Below the pieces are notes generated by a model. The model did not search any database. It was given only the letters and a program-made list of their open reading frames with translations, and had not been told where the DNA came from. The position numbers and the translations under genes are program-made. From positions 1,294,501 to 1,358,500 of the forward strand of contig CM074760.1 in assembly GCA_037355855.1 (NCBI GenBank): a stretch of DNA of 64,000 nucleotides, written 5' to 3'. The stretch's first letter is position 1; each line of letters starts with the position of its first letter. Source of the DNA: Pseudo-nitzschia pungens. Lineage: Eukaryota > Bacillariophyta > Bacillariophyceae > Bacillariales > Bacillariaceae. Below, in pieces: positions 62,432 to 64,000 of the stretch.

Positions 62432-63847
62432 TCATGCAATGTCGGTGGGATCCCAATCAGGACCGGTGATGTCAGTATCGCTCCAACCGTCCGTCCTACC
62501 GAGTTTTCCCGCTTTGTAGTTAACATTCAGACCGTCCAAAATGTCCATTTCTTCGCGTGTTAGCATCGTATCTTTGTTCGCATCGGAACTCGACGTCGCC
62601 ATCTTTCCGTTACTTATCACGAATCCTCCGCCGTACGAATTTTCTGCAATTGCCACCCGCTCGATTTTGGAGCCCGAACCGGACCTCGGAACACAAATGT
62701 ATCCTTTTTGCAGGGACCACTTTACCATGACTTGAGCCTTTGTGATTCCTTTTCTGGCAGCAATCTGGGACAAAACATCCCATTGCTCGCTCGGTCCATT
62801 GGCGCCAGACAATTTTGACCACGCAGCACACGACACAGCAATTCCATTCTTGTCGCAAAACTCCACTACATCCGAATGCGTGTTAAATGGACTAAGTTCG
62901 AGCTGATTGACAACTGGTAACGGAAGCCCCGCTGCAACGATCTCCTTCAGTGGCCTTAGCCCGTAGTTACAGACACCAATGGATCGAATGATGGGTGACG
63001 ACGACGGCTTTGTAGTCGTTGTTCGATCGCCCCCCCCTTGCTGTAGATCGACGAGGGCCCGATAAGTAGCCAGGCGCGTTTCTGAGTTTGTGAGTGGCGA
63101 ATGAATCGAAACCATATCCAGGTAGTCGACCCCCAATGTTTCCATCGCATTCAAAACAGCCCGTCGGACCTTATCTGGGTCGGTGGATTGCTCCTCGTTC
63201 GAGAGTTTGTACGACAAAAACAACTCTTTTCGCCGCCGCTTTGCACCGCCCCTCTTCGACCCTCCGTAGTAGGTCTTTGTTTGATACGCATGAGCTGCGT
63301 CCAGAAGGTCGATCAGCTCTGGTTTTTCTTCGAGCGCCAATTTCGTTCGACCGTATTTCAAATATGTTCGAATCGTCTTTCCAATCTCGGCATTGGACTG
63401 GTATTGTGTGGCGAGATCTAAGTGTGTCACGCCGGATCGCAACGCCAACGCAGCGCACCGTTCCGCTTTGTCGGCTGCAGTCTTGTAGAAGGAATAACCA
63501 ACCCTCGGAATATCCAGCGTGGTGGGTGATGACATCGACGCGGACGTCATTCTGACGGGAACAGAGAGGATCGGAGGAGGATTCTCCGACGGAATCACAG
63601 AATGAAAAACATTCGACACCTCGCTATCACTGCTTCCTACAGCACCGATAGAAGTCGAGACCTCTTCTGCATTAGAACGTTTCGCCGAGATGACAGCAGC
63701 TGCGGTGGCAGCAGCTTTTGCAATGGCATCTCTGCGACCCAGCTCTGGAGGGCTCAGAGCACTGCCATATTTCTCCGCAAGCAGCAGCAGCAGCAGCAGC
63801 AGCGGGTAGAAGAATGTGACCAAAGAAAAGCGTGAAGGTGTGATCAT
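62432..63847 (-). CDS. Aldo-keto reductase, plastid (possibly thylakoid lumen)
   Basis: This NADPH-dependent carbonyl reductase has the AKR barrel fold. The frame reaches upstream to a GTG, so the ATG at 63847 is used (471 aa). The catalytic tetrad is D144 (HLDLATQY), Y149, K214 (LFLSYKLS) and H249 (MVSIHSPL), with the usual spacing of the first two. Later motifs are IGVCNYGLRPLKEI, NQLELSPF and VPRSGSGSKIERV for cofactor binding. The leader is bipartite: a signal peptide with eight consecutive leucines encoded by a CAG/CTG repeat, cleavage near GSALSPPE, and then RRDAIAKAAATAAAVIS, a twin-arginine-like segment that would send the protein to the thylakoid lumen. A ~30-residue basic insert (about 175-205) precedes the lysine. 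Substrate unknown. Confidence 0.92.
   Translation of the reverse strand: MITPSRFSLVTFFYPLLLLLLLLAEKYGSALSPPELGRRDAIAKAAATAAAVISAKRSNAEEVSTSIGAVGSSDSEVSNVFHSVIPSENPPPILSVPVRMTSASMSSPTTLDIPRVGYSFYKTAADKAERCAALALRSGVTHLDLATQYQSNAEIGKTIRTYLKYGRTKLALEEKPELIDLLDAAHAYQTKTYYGGSKRGGAKRRRKELFLSYKLSNEEQSTDPDKVRRAVLNAMETLGVDYLDMVSIHSPLTNSETRLATYRALVDLQQGGGDRTTTTKPSSSPIIRSIGVCNYGLRPLKEIVAAGLPLPVVNQLELSPFNTHSDVVEFCDKNGIAVSCAAWSKLSGANGPSEQWDVLSQIAARKGITKAQVMVKWSLQKGYICVPRSGSGSKIERVAIAENSYGGGFVISNGKMATSSSDANKDTMLTREEMDILDGLNVNYKAGKLGRTDGWSDTDITGPDWDPTDIA
63777..63801. repeat. (GCA)n microsatellite in the signal peptide of the aldo-keto reductase
   Basis: About eight tandem GCA/CAG triplets encode poly-leucine in the hydrophobic core of the leader. 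Triplet gain or loss would change signal-peptide length without a frameshift. Confidence 0.85.
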
Positions 63848-64000
63848 CACGATATTCGTTTTGCACACCGCGTGTAGAGGAAATATCCTGTTCCTATCTG
63901 AACCAGTTGTTCAATGTTTGAAGAGGGGGTGTGGATTGTGCATTCTGCTGTCATCATCCTTCACATTCCGTTGGATTCTCAAAGATATCATAGTTCGTGC

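Overview
The window is eukaryotic nuclear DNA that reads like a diatom, probably a pennate one. The genus is inferred, not shown. The grounds are: compact genes with few short GT-AG introns (76-264 bp where I could place them), N-terminal signal peptides followed by a phenylalanine at the predicted cleavage site (the bipartite plastid targeting of secondary red plastids), a pyruvate kinase with a mitochondrial presequence, and several protein families that look diatom-restricted. About 25 protein-coding genes are supported. I found no rRNA, tRNA, CRISPR array, origin or operon.

Layout. 1-9 kb: a small hypothetical gene with an unresolved 5' end, a short-chain dehydrogenase/reductase with an unusual active site, a plastid/cytosol alanyl-tRNA synthetase, and the first copy (minus strand) of an unknown protein family. 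11-23 kb: a UBE2Q-type E2 enzyme, a hotdog thioesterase, a one-membrane-segment hypothetical protein, a four-exon mitochondrial pyruvate kinase, and the second copy of the unknown family. 24-41 kb: a plastid NiCoT-like transporter, SRP72, a MiaB/CDK5RAP1 tRNA methylthiotransferase, a fusion of a GxGY-repeat domain with a phosphate-carrier-like mitochondrial carrier domain (two apparent frameshifts), a DUF4743/Nudix hydrolase, and an IBA57-like Fe-S assembly factor. 41-47.6 kb: a two-exon MLRQ/B12D-like mitochondrial protein, a small membrane protein, a large disordered four-TM protein and a short secreted protein. 48.2-51.4 kb: a Crypton-type tyrosine-recombinase transposon with an intact 757-aa recombinase, bracketed by inverted arrays of an 8-bp repeat. 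52-64 kb: a secreted cysteine-rich, probably GPI-anchored protein, SRP receptor beta, a 942-aa membrane protein with charged repeats, a PfkB sugar kinase and a thylakoid/plastid aldo-keto reductase.

How they work together. Most genes are independent housekeeping functions. SRP72 and SR-beta both serve co-translational targeting. IBA57 (4Fe-4S assembly) and the MiaB homologue (a 4Fe-4S enzyme) are functionally related. The sugar kinase and pyruvate kinase belong to carbon metabolism. Intergenic DNA is long (0.3-2.3 kb), AT-rich, and full of short GTAC-type palindromes and (CTA/TAG)n tracts. The best candidate for a new system is the Crypton with inverted subterminal arrays. Next are the carrier fusion and the paralogous unknown family.
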